Shown here in pieces: positions 42,407-53,044 of a stretch of 64,000 bases of DNA. Position 1 is the stretch's first letter, and every line of letters begins with the position of its first letter. Made by a program: the position numbers and the translations under genes. The notes beneath the pieces were generated by a model. That model was not told where the DNA came from, did no database searches, and saw nothing but the letters and a program-made list of their open reading frames with translations. The DNA comes from Acidobacteriota bacterium (GTDB lineage Bacteria; Acidobacteriota; Vicinamibacteria; Vicinamibacterales; SCN-69-37), in assembly GCA_020853395.1 (NCBI GenBank), contig JADYYY010000010.1, positions 372,001 through 436,000 of the forward strand, given 5' to 3'.

Positions 42407-45400
42407 ATGTCGATGCGCTCCCTGCGCACCCTCCCGCTCCTCGTGGGCGTCCTGGCCATCGCGCTGGCGCCATCCGACGCGCTCGCGCAGCGCCGTCCAC
42501 GGACCGTGCCGTATCACATGCTGCTCGCCGCGGGCGCCGACGCTCCCGGGACCGATCAGTCGCTCGCCTCGTCGCTCCAGCGTGCCTCGGCCGTGTCGCC
42601 GGCCGGCGTCCGCTGGCAGACCCCGTACGTGCCGTACTTCTTCCAGAACAAGGTGCGGTACGACAAGTTCGAGTGGCACATCTACAAGACCGATCACTTC
42701 GAGATCTTCTACTACCCGGACCTCGAGCAGCACCTCGAGCGCGTGACCTCCTACGCTGAGAGCGCGTACCAGCGGATCAGCGGCGAACTGAAGCACGACC
42801 TGGCCGGCCGGGTGCCCCTCGTCCTCTTCAAGACGCAGAGCGAGTTCCAGGAGAACAACATCTCCGGCGACACGCCGGAGGGCGTGCTCGCGTTCGCCGA
42901 GCCCGAGCGCAACCGCATGGTGCTGCCGATCGACGAGCCGCCCGATCAGCTCTACGCGTTGATCACGCACGAGCTCACGCACATCTTCGAGTTCGACATC
43001 ATTCCCCGCGGCATCATCAGCGAAGGGCTGCCGCTCTGGGTGGACGAGGGGCTCGCCAACTACATGACCGGCACGTGGAACGTGCTGGACCTCGTCGCCG
43101 TGCGCGATGCGGCGCTCACCGACAACGTGCCGCCGATGAGCCGCTACGAAACGGCGCCCCTCTCCGGCCGGGCGCCGTACTCGATGGGGCAGGCCACGTT
43201 CGAGTTCATCGAGGCCCGCTGGGGCAAGGAAGGCCTGCGGCAGTTCCTCTTCTCTCTGCGCAAGAGCGTGCTCGGCGGAGGCGAAACCGCTTATGAAGAG
43301 GCGCTGAAGCTCAAGCCCGAAGACTTCGACGAGCAGTTCGACCGCTACATCAAGGAGCGGTTCAAGCCGTTCCGAGACAAGGAGCGGCCCGCCGACTACG
43401 GCCGGAACCTGGGGCCGGACCCCGAGCGCACGCCCTACGTCGCCGTCACGTCGATCGAGCCGTCGCCGAGCGGCGACATGCTGGCCGCCGTGGTCGGCAA
43501 CCGGCGCGACCGCGAGTACGACATCATCCTGCTGTCGAGCAAGGACGGCCAGTTCATCCGCAATCTCACGACCGGCTTCGACAAGGACCGCGGGTTCGAG
43601 TACATCGGCACGCCGGGCGGCCTGCGCGGCAACATGGTGCCGTGGATCGCCTGGGCGCCGGTCGGCGACCGGATCGCGTACTTCGCACGGACCGAGAAGT
43701 CGAAGACGCTCGTGATCCAGCAGATCGTCTCCGGCCGCACGGAGAAACGGCTGCTGCTGAGCCAGCTCGACGCGCCCGAGTCGCCCGCCTTCAGCCCGGA
43801 CGGCCGCAAGGTGGCGTTCGCCGGTATCTCCGCCGGCCTCACCGACATCTACGTCGTCGACATCGCAACCGAAGCGCTGACGAACGTGACGAAGGACACG
43901 ATCGCCGACTACGCGCCGACGTTCTCGCCCGACGGCAAGGCGGTCGTGTACACGGCGCGGGTCGGATCGAACGACAAGCTCTTCCGCGTCGATCTGGCCA
44001 CCGGGGCGAAGACGCAGCTCACCTTCGGCAGCCACGACGACACGGGCGCGAGGTTCCTCGACGAGCGCACGCTGGTGTTCACGTCGACGGCCACCGACCC
44101 GGCCGTCTCGATTCCCACCGAGGTCGCGCGGTGGGGCAACATCCCGAACGTGTGGACGCTGGATCTCGAGACGCGCCAGCTCCGGCAGCTCACCGACACG
44201 GCCACGGGCAACGTCTCCCCCATCGTGCTGCGCGACGCGGGCACGCCCAGGATCGCGTTCATCTCGTACTACAAGGGCCGCAACGGGATTCACACGATCA
44301 CGGGCGAGAAGCCGATCGCGACCGTGGCGTCCGACGATTTCGGCGGTCCGGGCCCGGTCTTCGAGTTCACGGCGCCGATCAGCCACACGCTGCTCCGCGA
44401 GAACATCCGGAAGAAGGGCGCCTTCGAGAAGATGACGATGGCCGGCCGGCCGCCGGTGGCGCTCGGCGTCACGACGGGCGGCTACCTCTACGGCAACACC
44501 ATGGTCACCTTCACGGACGTGCTGGGCGACAAGGAAGTCAGTTTCTACGCCCAGTCCGTGCTCCAGTACCGGACGACGGCGCTGACCTACGTGAACACCG
44601 GGCGGCGACTCCAGTACGCGCTCCAGGGCTTCTCGCAGGACCTGTTCTATTTCGGCGCCGGCCTGGCGGCGTCTGGAGCGCTCTACGACCCGGCGCTCGC
44701 GCCGTACATCTCGCGCGATCTGGCCGAAGCGGTCCAGAGCCAGCGCGGCGGCACCGCGTTCGCGATCTACCCCTTCAACCGGTACTCGCGCGCCGAGCTG
44801 TTCACCGGGTACATGCACGTCGACGAGCACTACACGAACCCGGCGCTGCAGGCCGAGGCGGAAGCCTACCAGCAGGAGACGTACGGCACGAGCTTGTTCC
44901 GCAGCGGTCACATGCTGCCGGTCGGCATCTCGTTCGTCACCGACCGGACGATCTTTCGCGAGTACGGCCCGGTGGCGGGCAACGCGTACAAGCTGACCTA
45001 CAGCGGGTCACCACGATTCGGCGACAGTTGGCTGTCGAAGAACACGATGATCGGGGATATCCGGCACTACAAGCGGATCGCGGCCAACGGCGTCTTGGCG
45101 ACGCGCTTCTACGGCCACCGGAGCTGGGGGACGAACCCGGACTTCTTCAACTTCGGCGGCAACTCCGAGATGCGCGGATACCAGTACCTCGAGTTCATCG
45201 GCCACAAGGGCTACTTCGCGAACGCGGAGCTGCGCTTCCCGCTCATCGAGGCGATGCTCACGCCGATCGGCGTCCTCGGGGGACTGCGCGGCGTGCTCTT
45301 CGCGAACGTCGGCGGCGCGAGCTTCAACGGCCAGCAGTTCACGACGCTCCGGCGGCGGTCCGAAACGGTCGAAGCGATCTCGTCCTACCAGCTCGATACG

Positions 45401-45673
45401 GCGGGCGACATCGTCGGCATGACGACGCAGCAGATCCCGGTCAGCGGGTTCCGGCTCGTCGACGCCCGCGGATCGTACGGGTTCGGCCTCGAGAGCTTCA
45501 TGCTCGGCTTCCCCATGCACTTCGACTTTTCCTGGAAGACGCTCTTCAACAAGGGCTGGGAAGACGTGGTGTTCAGAGCGTGCGAGCAGACGGGGCCGCT
45601 GACCGTCACGTGCGCGCCGACCGACGAGTTCCGGAAGATGAAGTTCGACTTCTGGATCGGCTACGACTTCTGA
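42407..45673 (+). CDS. Outer-membrane gluzincin-like/PD40 propeller/beta-barrel fusion protein (copy 2)
   Basis: A 1088-residue exported protein with a signal peptide (residues 1-28, DALAQ). The layout mirrors copy 1: a metallopeptidase domain with HELTH at 188-192 and a third ligand Glu214 in WVDEG, a TolB/PD40 propeller with FSPDGR and FSPDGKAV motifs (about 340-640), and a C-terminal barrel (RSWGTNPDFFNFGGNSEMRG segment) ending in Phe. The regions before the metal site are also similar (KTDHFEIFYYP here, RTDHFDIYYYP in copy 1). It should be anchored in the outer membrane. The ATG at 42407 is supported by GAGGTG six to seven bases upstream. Confidence 0.8.
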   Translation: MSMRSLRTLPLLVGVLAIALAPSDALAQRRPRTVPYHMLLAAGADAPGTDQSLASSLQRASAVSPAGVRWQTPYVPYFFQNKVRYDKFEWHIYKTDHFEIFYYPDLEQHLERVTSYAESAYQRISGELKHDLAGRVPLVLFKTQSEFQENNISGDTPEGVLAFAEPERNRMVLPIDEPPDQLYALITHELTHIFEFDIIPRGIISEGLPLWVDEGLANYMTGTWNVLDLVAVRDAALTDNVPPMSRYETAPLSGRAPYSMGQATFEFIEARWGKEGLRQFLFSLRKSVLGGGETAYEEALKLKPEDFDEQFDRYIKERFKPFRDKERPADYGRNLGPDPERTPYVAVTSIEPSPSGDMLAAVVGNRRDREYDIILLSSKDGQFIRNLTTGFDKDRGFEYIGTPGGLRGNMVPWIAWAPVGDRIAYFARTEKSKTLVIQQIVSGRTEKRLLLSQLDAPESPAFSPDGRKVAFAGISAGLTDIYVVDIATEALTNVTKDTIADYAPTFSPDGKAVVYTARVGSNDKLFRVDLATGAKTQLTFGSHDDTGARFLDERTLVFTSTATDPAVSIPTEVARWGNIPNVWTLDLETRQLRQLTDTATGNVSPIVLRDAGTPRIAFISYYKGRNGIHTITGEKPIATVASDDFGGPGPVFEFTAPISHTLLRENIRKKGAFEKMTMAGRPPVALGVTTGGYLYGNTMVTFTDVLGDKEVSFYAQSVLQYRTTALTYVNTGRRLQYALQGFSQDLFYFGAGLAASGALYDPALAPYISRDLAEAVQSQRGGTAFAIYPFNRYSRAELFTGYMHVDEHYTNPALQAEAEAYQQETYGTSLFRSGHMLPVGISFVTDRTIFREYGPVAGNAYKLTYSGSPRFGDSWLSKNTMIGDIRHYKRIAANGVLATRFYGHRSWGTNPDFFNFGGNSEMRGYQYLEFIGHKGYFANAELRFPLIEAMLTPIGVLGGLRGVLFANVGGASFNGQQFTTLRRRSETVEAISSYQLDTAGDIVGMTTQQIPVSGFRLVDARGSYGFGLESFMLGFPMHFDFSWKTLFNKGWEDVVFRACEQTGPLTVTCAPTDEFRKMKFDFWIGYDF

Positions 45674-45751
45674 TGGTGGCCGATAGCTCTCGAGGCTGGG
45701 GGCCCGTACTGGACGCCTGCCGGCCGCCGGCGTGATGCCGGACGTGCGGCC

Positions 45752-46255
45752 ATGACTGCCAAGCCGCCCGCCGACTCGGTCACCGAGATGGTGCAGGTCG
45801 TCCTGCCGAACGACGCGAACCCGCTCGGGTTCATGCTGGGCGGCTCCGTCATGCACCTCGTGGACATCGCCGGGGCCATCGCGTCGCACCGCCATACGCG
45901 GCTGCCGATGGTCACGGCCGCCGTCGACGGCCTGCAGTTCCTTCACCCGATCAAAGTCGGCGACCTCATCATCCTGCAGGCGAGGGTGACGGCCACGTTC
46001 ACGACATCGCTCGAGGTGGAAGTGCGCGTGTACTCGGAGGGGACGCTGACGGGCACGCGTCAGCTCACGAGCGTGGCGTACCTCACGTTCGCGACGGTCG
46101 GCGATGCCGGACATCGGCCGCCGGTCCCGCCGCTCCGGCTCGACACGGCGGAGGATCGCCGCCTGGCCGCCGACGCGCTGGAACGCCGCGCCGCCCGGTT
46201 GAGCGCGCGGGCGCACCCGCGCGTCACGGCCGATCCGCGGCGCGAGCCGCGCTGA
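45752..46255 (+). CDS. Acyl-CoA thioesterase, hotdog fold
   Basis: A 167-residue single hotdog-domain thioesterase of the YciA/BFIT type that hydrolyses acyl-CoA. The DANPLGFMLGGSVMHLVDIAGA motif contains the family Asn/Asp and Gly-rich loop; the LQFLHPIKVGDLI strand and the LTSVAYLTFATVG strand follow. The C-terminus is Arg-rich. It lies 78 bases after the surface-protein gene on the same strand. The substrate chain length is unknown. Confidence 0.87.
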   Translation: MTAKPPADSVTEMVQVVLPNDANPLGFMLGGSVMHLVDIAGAIASHRHTRLPMVTAAVDGLQFLHPIKVGDLIILQARVTATFTTSLEVEVRVYSEGTLTGTRQLTSVAYLTFATVGDAGHRPPVPPLRLDTAEDRRLAADALERRAARLSARAHPRVTADPRREPR

Positions 46256-46261
46256 CGCGTG

Positions 46262-47269
46262 TCAGATCCGCCGCAAGCGCACGCGCGTCACCGCGTGGTC
46301 GCGTCCCTTCTCCAGCACCAGCCGCGCCCGTTCGCGCGTCGGCCCGATGTTCTCGCGCAGGTTGACGCCGTTGATCGTCCGCCAGATGTCGTGCGCGACC
46401 GTCAGCGCCTCGTCATCCGACAGCTCGGCGTACCGGTGGAAGTACGATCGCGGATCGCGGAAGACCGTCTCGCGAAGCATGAAGAACCGCTCGACGTACC
46501 AACGCTCGATGTCGGCCTCGCCGGCGTCGAGATAGATCGAGAAATCGAAGAAGTCCGAGACGAACACACGCGGCCTGGCCGCCTCGCGCCGCCGCCCCTC
46601 TCGGCCTGGCGGCCGCGGGCCGTCTCCTGTCTGCAGCACGTTCAGCCCCTCGACCAGGACGATGTCGGGACGATCGACGAGCTGGTACTCGCCCGGCACG
46701 ATGTCGTAAGCCTGGTGCGAGTACACCGGTGCCTGCACCGCGCGGTCGCCTGCCTTCACCTCCGCCATGAACTCGACGAGGCGCCGGACGTCGTAGCTCT
46801 CGGGAAACCCTTTGCGCTGGAGCAGCCCGCGCTCGACGAGCACGCGATTGGGGTACAGGAAGCCGTCGGTCGTGACGAGGTCGACGCGCGGGTGGGCCGG
46901 CCAACGCGAGAGGAGGGCGCGGAGGATTCGCGCGAACGTGCTCTTGCCGACCGCCACGCTGCCGGCGATCCCGATCACGAACGGCGTCGGCGCGAGCGGC
47001 CCGCCGAGGAACGTATCGGTCGCCTCGTGGAGCGTCTGCGTGGCGGCCACCTGCAGGTTCAGCAGGCGCGACAACGGCAGGTAGACGGCTTCGACCTCGG
47101 CGAGCGACACGCGCTCGTTGATGCCCTGCAGCTCCGCGAGATCGGCTTCCGAGAGCGTGAGCGGCGTGTTGGCGCGGAGACTGGCCCATTCGCGCCGATC
47201 GAAGTCGAAGTAGTAGCTGGCGGTCCCGGGTCCCGAGTCCCGGGTCCGGGGGGCGTCGAGTCGGTCCAT
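46262..47269 (-). CDS. coaA: Pantothenate kinase, type I
   Basis: A 335-residue CoaA that phosphorylates pantothenate, the first step of coenzyme A synthesis. It resembles E. coli CoaA closely: Walker A GSVAVGKS (103-110), [54 protein letters not shown] and [10 protein letters not shown]. The first 17 residues ([17 protein letters not shown]) come from a heptamer repeat and have no counterpart in CoaA, so the normal start may have been replaced by repeat expansion. An insertion of Gly/Arg-rich residues also appears near residue 215-235. It lies downstream of ferredoxin on the same strand. Confidence 0.93.
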   Translation of the reverse strand: MDRLDAPRTRDSGPGTASYYFDFDRREWASLRANTPLTLSEADLAELQGINERVSLAEVEAVYLPLSRLLNLQVAATQTLHEATDTFLGGPLAPTPFVIGIAGSVAVGKSTFARILRALLSRWPAHPRVDLVTTDGFLYPNRVLVERGLLQRKGFPESYDVRRLVEFMAEVKAGDRAVQAPVYSHQAYDIVPGEYQLVDRPDIVLVEGLNVLQTGDGPRPPGREGRRREAARPRVFVSDFFDFSIYLDAGEADIERWYVERFFMLRETVFRDPRSYFHRYAELSDDEALTVAHDIWRTINGVNLRENIGPTRERARLVLEKGRDHAVTRVRLRRI

Positions 47270-47292
47270 GGTCCCGGGTCCGGTCCTTCAGT
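47222..47292. repeat. Heptamer tandem repeat spanning the coaA start
   Basis: Four 7-bp copies of GGTCCCG-type sequence lie at 47222-47249 (GGTCCCG, GGTCCCG, AGTCCCG, GGTCCGG) inside the coaA 5' coding region. Two more (GGTCCCG, GGTCCGG) lie at 47270-47283 just before the ATG, followed by related AGTCC units. The period is seven, so adding one unit would shift the frame. Confidence 0.75.
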
Positions 47293-47370
47293 CCTCAGTC
47301 CCTGTCGTCAGTCCTTCGATCCGGCCGTGCCTTCGATCGCCGGCCGGCATCGGCGCGCGGCACCGGGCGG

Positions 47371-47631
47371 CTACTTCTTGAAATACGCCGCGTTGATCTC
47401 GATGTACTCCTTCCACTTGTCCGGCACTTCGTCGAGCGCGAAGATAGCTTCCACCGGGCAGGCCGGCACGCACGCACCGCAGTCGATGCACTCGTCGGGG
47501 TGGATGTTCAGCAGCTTGGCATTCTCGAACTCCGCCTCGTCCTTGCGGGGATGGATGCAGTCAACCGGACAGACGTCGACGCAGGCAGTGTCCTTGGTGC
47601 CGATGCAGGGCTCAGTGATGACGTAGGCCAT
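47371..47631 (-). CDS. fdxA: 7Fe-type ferredoxin
   Basis: An 86-residue ferredoxin. The N-terminal cluster motif reads CIGTKDTACVDVCPVDCI, where Cys-x7-Cys-x3-Cys-Pro is typical of the [3Fe-4S] half of FdxA proteins, and the second is CIDCGACVPACPVEAI for [4Fe-4S]. It carries one electron between metabolic enzymes; possible users nearby are the desaturase or molybdopterin enzyme, but this is only a guess. A GAGGAG ribosome binding site precedes the ATG. The length is typical (about 85-110). Confidence 0.93.
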   Translation of the reverse strand: MAYVITEPCIGTKDTACVDVCPVDCIHPRKDEAEFENAKLLNIHPDECIDCGACVPACPVEAIFALDEVPDKWKEYIEINAAYFKK

Positions 47632-47756
47632 TCGCTCCTCGAAGATGGCGCCGCTCGTCCTGCCCGATGGCGCACGGACGGACGGGGCCGAATGCTCGTT
47701 CGGGCATTGTTACATGCGGCGCCAGGCGGTTCAACCAACGCCGGACGGCGCGGAGG

Positions 47757-47762
47757 TAAGAT
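47757..47762 (+). promoter_or_regulatory. Putative -10 element for the porin/cupredoxin/kinase operon
   Basis: TAAGAT, 9 bases before the ATG at 47772, implying an almost leaderless mRNA for the whole operon. No sigma-54-type -24/-12 element was recognised here. Confidence 0.4.
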
Positions 47763-47771
47763 CCGACCGAC

Positions 47772-48992
47772 ATGCCGCGGCGTTCCGCGTTCCGCCTGGC
47801 TGCCACGACCGGCGCGCTGTGCGTGGCCGGCCTGCCGCTCGCGGCGGCGCAGGCGGCGGGCGGCGCGCGCGAACCGGGCACGGGGCGGTTCGGCGCCGGC
47901 GGCGAGCTGACCGCCACCGTCAGCCGGCGCGATCAAACCGCGTACTTCAACTACACCGACTACGATCGCAACGCGCTGCGCATCGCACGGCTGCGGCTCT
48001 TCGGCGAGTGGCGGCCCGCCGCGCGCCTGTCCTTCCTCGCGGAGATCCGCAGCGAGAACGCCGACGGCGTCGAGGCCGCCGCGCTCTACGCGCGCTGGCA
48101 GCCGATCGCCGGCCACGATCTGTTCGTCCAGGGCGGGCGGATTCCGCCGGTCATCGGCGCGTTCGCCCGGCACGCGTACGGGCGCGACAACCTCGTCTCG
48201 GGACTGCCGCTCGCCTACCAGTACCTGACCTCGCTCCGTCCGGATGCCGTGCCGGCCACCGTCGACGATCTGCTCAGGATGAGCGGCCGCGGCTGGCAGC
48301 CCTCGTACCCGATCGGCTCCACGACGGCCGCGACCGGCGTACCGCTCGTCACCGGCTCGCGATGGGACACGGGCGTCTCGCTCACGTGGCGGCGCGGGTG
48401 GATCGAGACCGCCGCCGCCGTGACGCTCGGCTCACCCGCCGTGCCCGTCGTGCGCGAGACCAACGGCGGACGCATGTGGTCCGGGCGAATCGCCGCCCAT
48501 CTGCCCGACGGCCTCGCGGTCGGCCTCTCCGCCGCGCGCGGACGCTGGCTCGACGAGAAGGTCCTTGCGCTCGTTCCCGGCGGGCTCACGCGCCCGGCGT
48601 CCGAGTCGGTGCTCGGCGTCGACGCCGAGTTCGGCGCCGGCCGCTGGCTCTTCCGGCACGAGTGGTGGCGCGCGACGTTCGATCTGCCGCTCGCGGCGGA
48701 CGCGACGAACCTGCGGCTGGGCGCCTGGTCAGGGTTCGTGGAGGGACGCTACCGCTTCCATCCGCGCTGGCAGACTGCCCTTCGCGCCGAGCGGCTCGCA
48801 TTCGCTCGCGTCCGCGGCGGCGCCGCGAGCGATCTCCCGTGGGACGCCGACGTGGATCGTCTCGAGCTCGTGCTGGGATTCCGGGCCAGCCGGCACGCGG
48901 AGATCCGCGCCGGCTACCAGCACAACTGGCGCGAGGGCGGCCGGATTCGCGCGCGCGGCTTCCCCACCGGAGCCCTGATCTACTGGTTCTGA
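47772..48992 (+). CDS. Outer-membrane porin-like beta-barrel protein
   Basis: A 406-residue exported protein with a signal peptide (about residues 1-28) and alternating strands typical of a 14-18-stranded barrel, ending in Phe (ALIYWF). Segments such as ALRIARLRLFGEWRPAARLSFLAEIR and ELVLGFRASRHAEIRAGYQHNW recall phosphate-selective (OprP/OprO-like) porins, but the family cannot be fixed by eye. It is the first gene of an operon followed by a cupredoxin, kinase and regulator, which suggests it may admit the signal or metal the system senses. Stop and next start are separated by one base. Confidence 0.7.
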   Translation: MPRRSAFRLAATTGALCVAGLPLAAAQAAGGAREPGTGRFGAGGELTATVSRRDQTAYFNYTDYDRNALRIARLRLFGEWRPAARLSFLAEIRSENADGVEAAALYARWQPIAGHDLFVQGGRIPPVIGAFARHAYGRDNLVSGLPLAYQYLTSLRPDAVPATVDDLLRMSGRGWQPSYPIGSTTAATGVPLVTGSRWDTGVSLTWRRGWIETAAAVTLGSPAVPVVRETNGGRMWSGRIAAHLPDGLAVGLSAARGRWLDEKVLALVPGGLTRPASESVLGVDAEFGAGRWLFRHEWWRATFDLPLAADATNLRLGAWSGFVEGRYRFHPRWQTALRAERLAFARVRGGAASDLPWDADVDRLELVLGFRASRHAEIRAGYQHNWREGGRIRARGFPTGALIYWF

Positions 48993-48993
48993 C

Positions 48994-49659
48994 GTGCCCG
49001 CCTCCACGCGCCTCCTGCTCCTCGTGTACGTCGCGTTCACGGCGCGCGCGGCGATCGCGCAGCCGCCGCTCGCCGGCGTGATCCGCGGGCGGGTCACGGC
49101 GACCGAATCGGCCGTCCGGTTGAATCGGCCGACGGTCGCCGATCCGTCGAACGCGCCGCCGCAGGCGCGTCAGCGCGCCGTCGTGTACCTGCAGACGGCG
49201 CCGCGGGAGGCGTTCGGCGAGCTGCCGGCCGGACGCGCGCGCATGGACCAGCGCGGCGAGCAGTTCGTGCCGCACGTGCTCGCCGTCACCGCCGGCACGA
49301 TCGTCGAGTTCCCGAACAACGACAAGACGTTCCACAACGTGTTCTCGCTCTCGAGGACGAAGACGTTCGATCTCGGCCGATTCGCTCCGGGCCGCACCGG
49401 CGCGATCCGCTTCGATCGACCCGGCATCGTGCCGGTCTTCTGCGACATCCACTCCCACATGAGCGCCTACGTCCTCGTGTTCAGCCACCCGTTCTTCGCG
49501 GTGTCGGATGCCGAGGGCCGCTACGAGATCGCCGGCGTCCCACCCGGCACCTACACGCTGAACGTCTGGAGCGAGCTCGGCTCGGCGCCGGCACGGCGCG
49601 TGACCGTCTCCGAGGCCACGCCCGCCGAAGCAGACTTCCAGATCGGCCCGGCCCGATGA
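48994..49659 (+). CDS. Periplasmic cupredoxin fused to a carboxypeptidase regulatory-like domain
   Basis: A 221-residue exported protein (signal peptide residues 1-22). The blue-copper-type domain has His114 in TFHNVF, Cys150 in VFCDIHSHM, then His153/His155 and Met156, a type-1 copper ligand set. Its C-terminal 50 residues (AVSDAEGRYEIAGVPPGTYTLNVW) form a carboxypeptidase regulatory-like/Ig-type segment. Start GTG at 48994, one base after the porin stop; its TGA overlaps the kinase ATG (ATGA). No electron-transfer partner is encoded nearby. It may be a copper carrier or a sensor partner for the kinase. Confidence 0.8.
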   Translation: MPASTRLLLLVYVAFTARAAIAQPPLAGVIRGRVTATESAVRLNRPTVADPSNAPPQARQRAVVYLQTAPREAFGELPAGRARMDQRGEQFVPHVLAVTAGTIVEFPNNDKTFHNVFSLSRTKTFDLGRFAPGRTGAIRFDRPGIVPVFCDIHSHMSAYVLVFSHPFFAVSDAEGRYEIAGVPPGTYTLNVWSELGSAPARRVTVSEATPAEADFQIGPAR

Positions 49660-51379
49660 GCATCCTGTCATCGCTGACGAACCGGATCTTCCTCGCCAGC
49701 GCGCTCCTGCTCCTCGTGTCGATGAGCGTCGCCATCTGGCGGGTGACGGCATCGGTCACCGCGCAGGCCGAGAACGACCTCGACGCGGGCTTGAGCGAAG
49801 CGGCATCGCTCGTCGATCGGCTCAGCCGCACGGAGTTCGGCGACTTCGTCGTCAAGGCCCAGCTCATCGCCGATCTGCCGGTGCTCAAAGGCGCGGCCGC
49901 GACCGACGATGCGCCCACGGTGCTGCCGATCGCCCGCGAGTACCAGCAGCGCATGGGCGCCGACCTCTTCGTCGTCCTCAACCGCCGCGATCAGGTGCTG
50001 GCCCAGGCGGGCCGCGTGCAGATGGATCCCGCGCAGATTGCCCGCGTCGTCGGCGCCGCCCGTGGCACCCGTGATGGCACGGCGTTCTGGCCGAACGCCG
50101 GCGGGCTGCTCCACGTCGCCGTCGTGCCGATCGAGCCCGCGTTCGGGACGCTCGTCGTCGGCGTCAGCCTCGACGAGGAAGCCGTGCTGAGGATCCGGAC
50201 CGTGACGAACAGCGAGATCGCCTTCGTCCACGGGGCGCAGATTCTCGCGTCGACGCTCGACGGCCTGTCGGCGGCCGACGCCGCGCTGGCGTCGCACGCC
50301 CGCGGCAGCTTCACCATCCAGGTCGGCGCCGAGGAATACGTCGCGCGCATTCAACCGGTCGGCGACGTCGAGCGCGGCAACGAACCGTTCGCCATCGTGC
50401 TGAGATCCCGCACGCAGCACCTGCGCTTCCTGCCCTCGCTGCGATGGCAGATCGCCCTCACCGGGCTGGCGGCCGTGCTCGTCGCGACGGTGGCCGGCTA
50501 CCTCGTCGCCCGCACGGTCACGCGCCCCCTCCGCGCGCTGACGGGCGCGATGAGCGACATGGCGCGGACCGGCGATCTCACGCGGGCGCTGCCGGCGCTC
50601 GGGCGCTGGGACGACGAAGACGTCCGGCTCGTGGCGACGACGTTCCACCAGCTCACGAGCGCGGTCGACAGGTTCCAGCGCGAAGCATCGCTCAAGGAGC
50701 GGCTCTCGTCGCTCGGCCGGCTCTCGACGGTGGTGGCGCACGAAATCCGCAACCCGCTGATGATCATCAAGACCGCGGTCCGCCGGCTGCGGCGGCACCC
50801 GTCGCCCGATGTCGTCGACGTCGCGACCAGCATCGACGAGGAGGTGGGCCGGCTCAACCGTGTCGTCAGCGGGGTCCTGGACTTCGCGCGTCCCGTCCAG
50901 TTCGCCGTCGCGCCCGTGAACGTGCGCTCGCTGTGCACGGACGCGGCGCAAGCGGCGCTCAGCGCCGCCGACGACGTGCCCGTCCTGGTGACCGCCGAGG
51001 CCGGCTGGATCGCCACGGACGCCGAACGCGTCCGTGCCGTCCTGGTCAACCTGCTGACCAACGCGCAGCACGGCGTCCGCCTCCGTCGCGACAACGGTGG
51101 CCAGCTCGTGCCGGTCGAGCTCAGCGCGAGCCGCTCGGCGGCCGGCCACTGGCGGATCGTCGTCGCCGACCGCGGCGCGGGCATCAAGCCGGAGCACCTG
51201 CCCAGGATCTTCGACCCGTTCTTCACGACCCGGCGGACCGGATCCGGACTTGGCCTGGCTATTGCCAAGAACCTCATCGAAGGGCTGGGCGGGACGATCA
51301 GGATCGACAGCCGTTGGGGTGAGGGCACGATCGTCATCGTGGATCTTCCGTCCCGCTCGACAGCCGAGGAGACCCCATC

Positions 51380-51383
<4 letters not shown>
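49656..51383 (+). CDS. Membrane sensor histidine kinase
   Basis: A 575-residue kinase. Two membrane helices (about 10-30 and 262-285) flank a periplasmic sensor domain of about 230 residues (cache-like, with a GADLFVVLNRRDQVLAQAGR segment). Then come HAMP (RTVTRPLRALTGAM), HisKA with the phosphorylated His362 in VVAHEIRNPL, and the HATPase domain with N-box NLLTNAQHG, DRGAGI, a FDPFFTTRRTGSGLGLAI G-box and GGTIRI. It pairs with the NtrC-type regulator whose GTG overlaps its stop. The signal is unknown; the upstream porin and cupredoxin suggest copper or redox. Confidence 0.93.
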
Positions 51384-52752
<1,369 letters not shown>

Positions 52753-52756
<4 letters not shown>

Positions 52757-52797
52757 CGACGCGCGTAAGCGTTTACGAAGAACGTCAGCGTCGTCAG
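52753..52797 (+). terminator. Hairpin at the end of the NtrC operon
   Basis: Perfect 10-bp arms CTGACGACGC (52753-52762) and GCGTCGTCAG (52788-52797) around a 25-base loop that itself holds CGTAA/TTACG. The first arm includes the TGA of the regulator gene. There is no T tract, so strength is uncertain. Confidence 0.4.
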
Positions 52798-52932
52798 TCA
52801 GCGCGGCACGCTCAGCGCGACGGGCCGCCGGCATCTCAGTTGCAGAGCACGACGGCAGTCCCGTTGGGAGCGAGGATGTGCCGGTCGGACGATTGGGGGA
52901 CCGGCGGCCTTCTGACGCTGCCGTCTGAGGCC

Positions 52933-52990
52933 GACGGAAACGATCTCGACCGCACCCCTGACCCTCGTTCCCTTCGGGGCCGTTTCCGTC
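52933..52990. terminator. Second inverted repeat between converging genes
   Basis: GACGGAAACG (52933-52942) pairs perfectly with CGTTTCCGTC (52981-52990) over a 38-base loop. It lies in the 288-bp region between the converging regulator and hydrolase genes, which otherwise shows no convincing gene. Confidence 0.35.
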
Positions 52991-53044
52991 CGCCCCACGT
53001 TCGGATGGCGCACGCGGTTGCTCCGGGACCGCGTGTAACGGAGG

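Noticed and set aside
42179-44911. A 910-codon minus-strand frame
   Set aside because: Antisense to the second surface protein gene; composition is Arg/Val/Glu-rich without domains.
47371-47771. CRISPR-like repeats near ferredoxin and coaA
   Set aside because: Units are only seven bases, without spacers of constant length, and no cas gene is present.
52836-53044. Minus-strand stretch ending LAPNGTAVVLCN, looking like the end of a secreted protein
   Set aside because: It is the tail of a frame that otherwise runs through the MBL hydrolase gene in the wrong frame, and no start or domain is seen.
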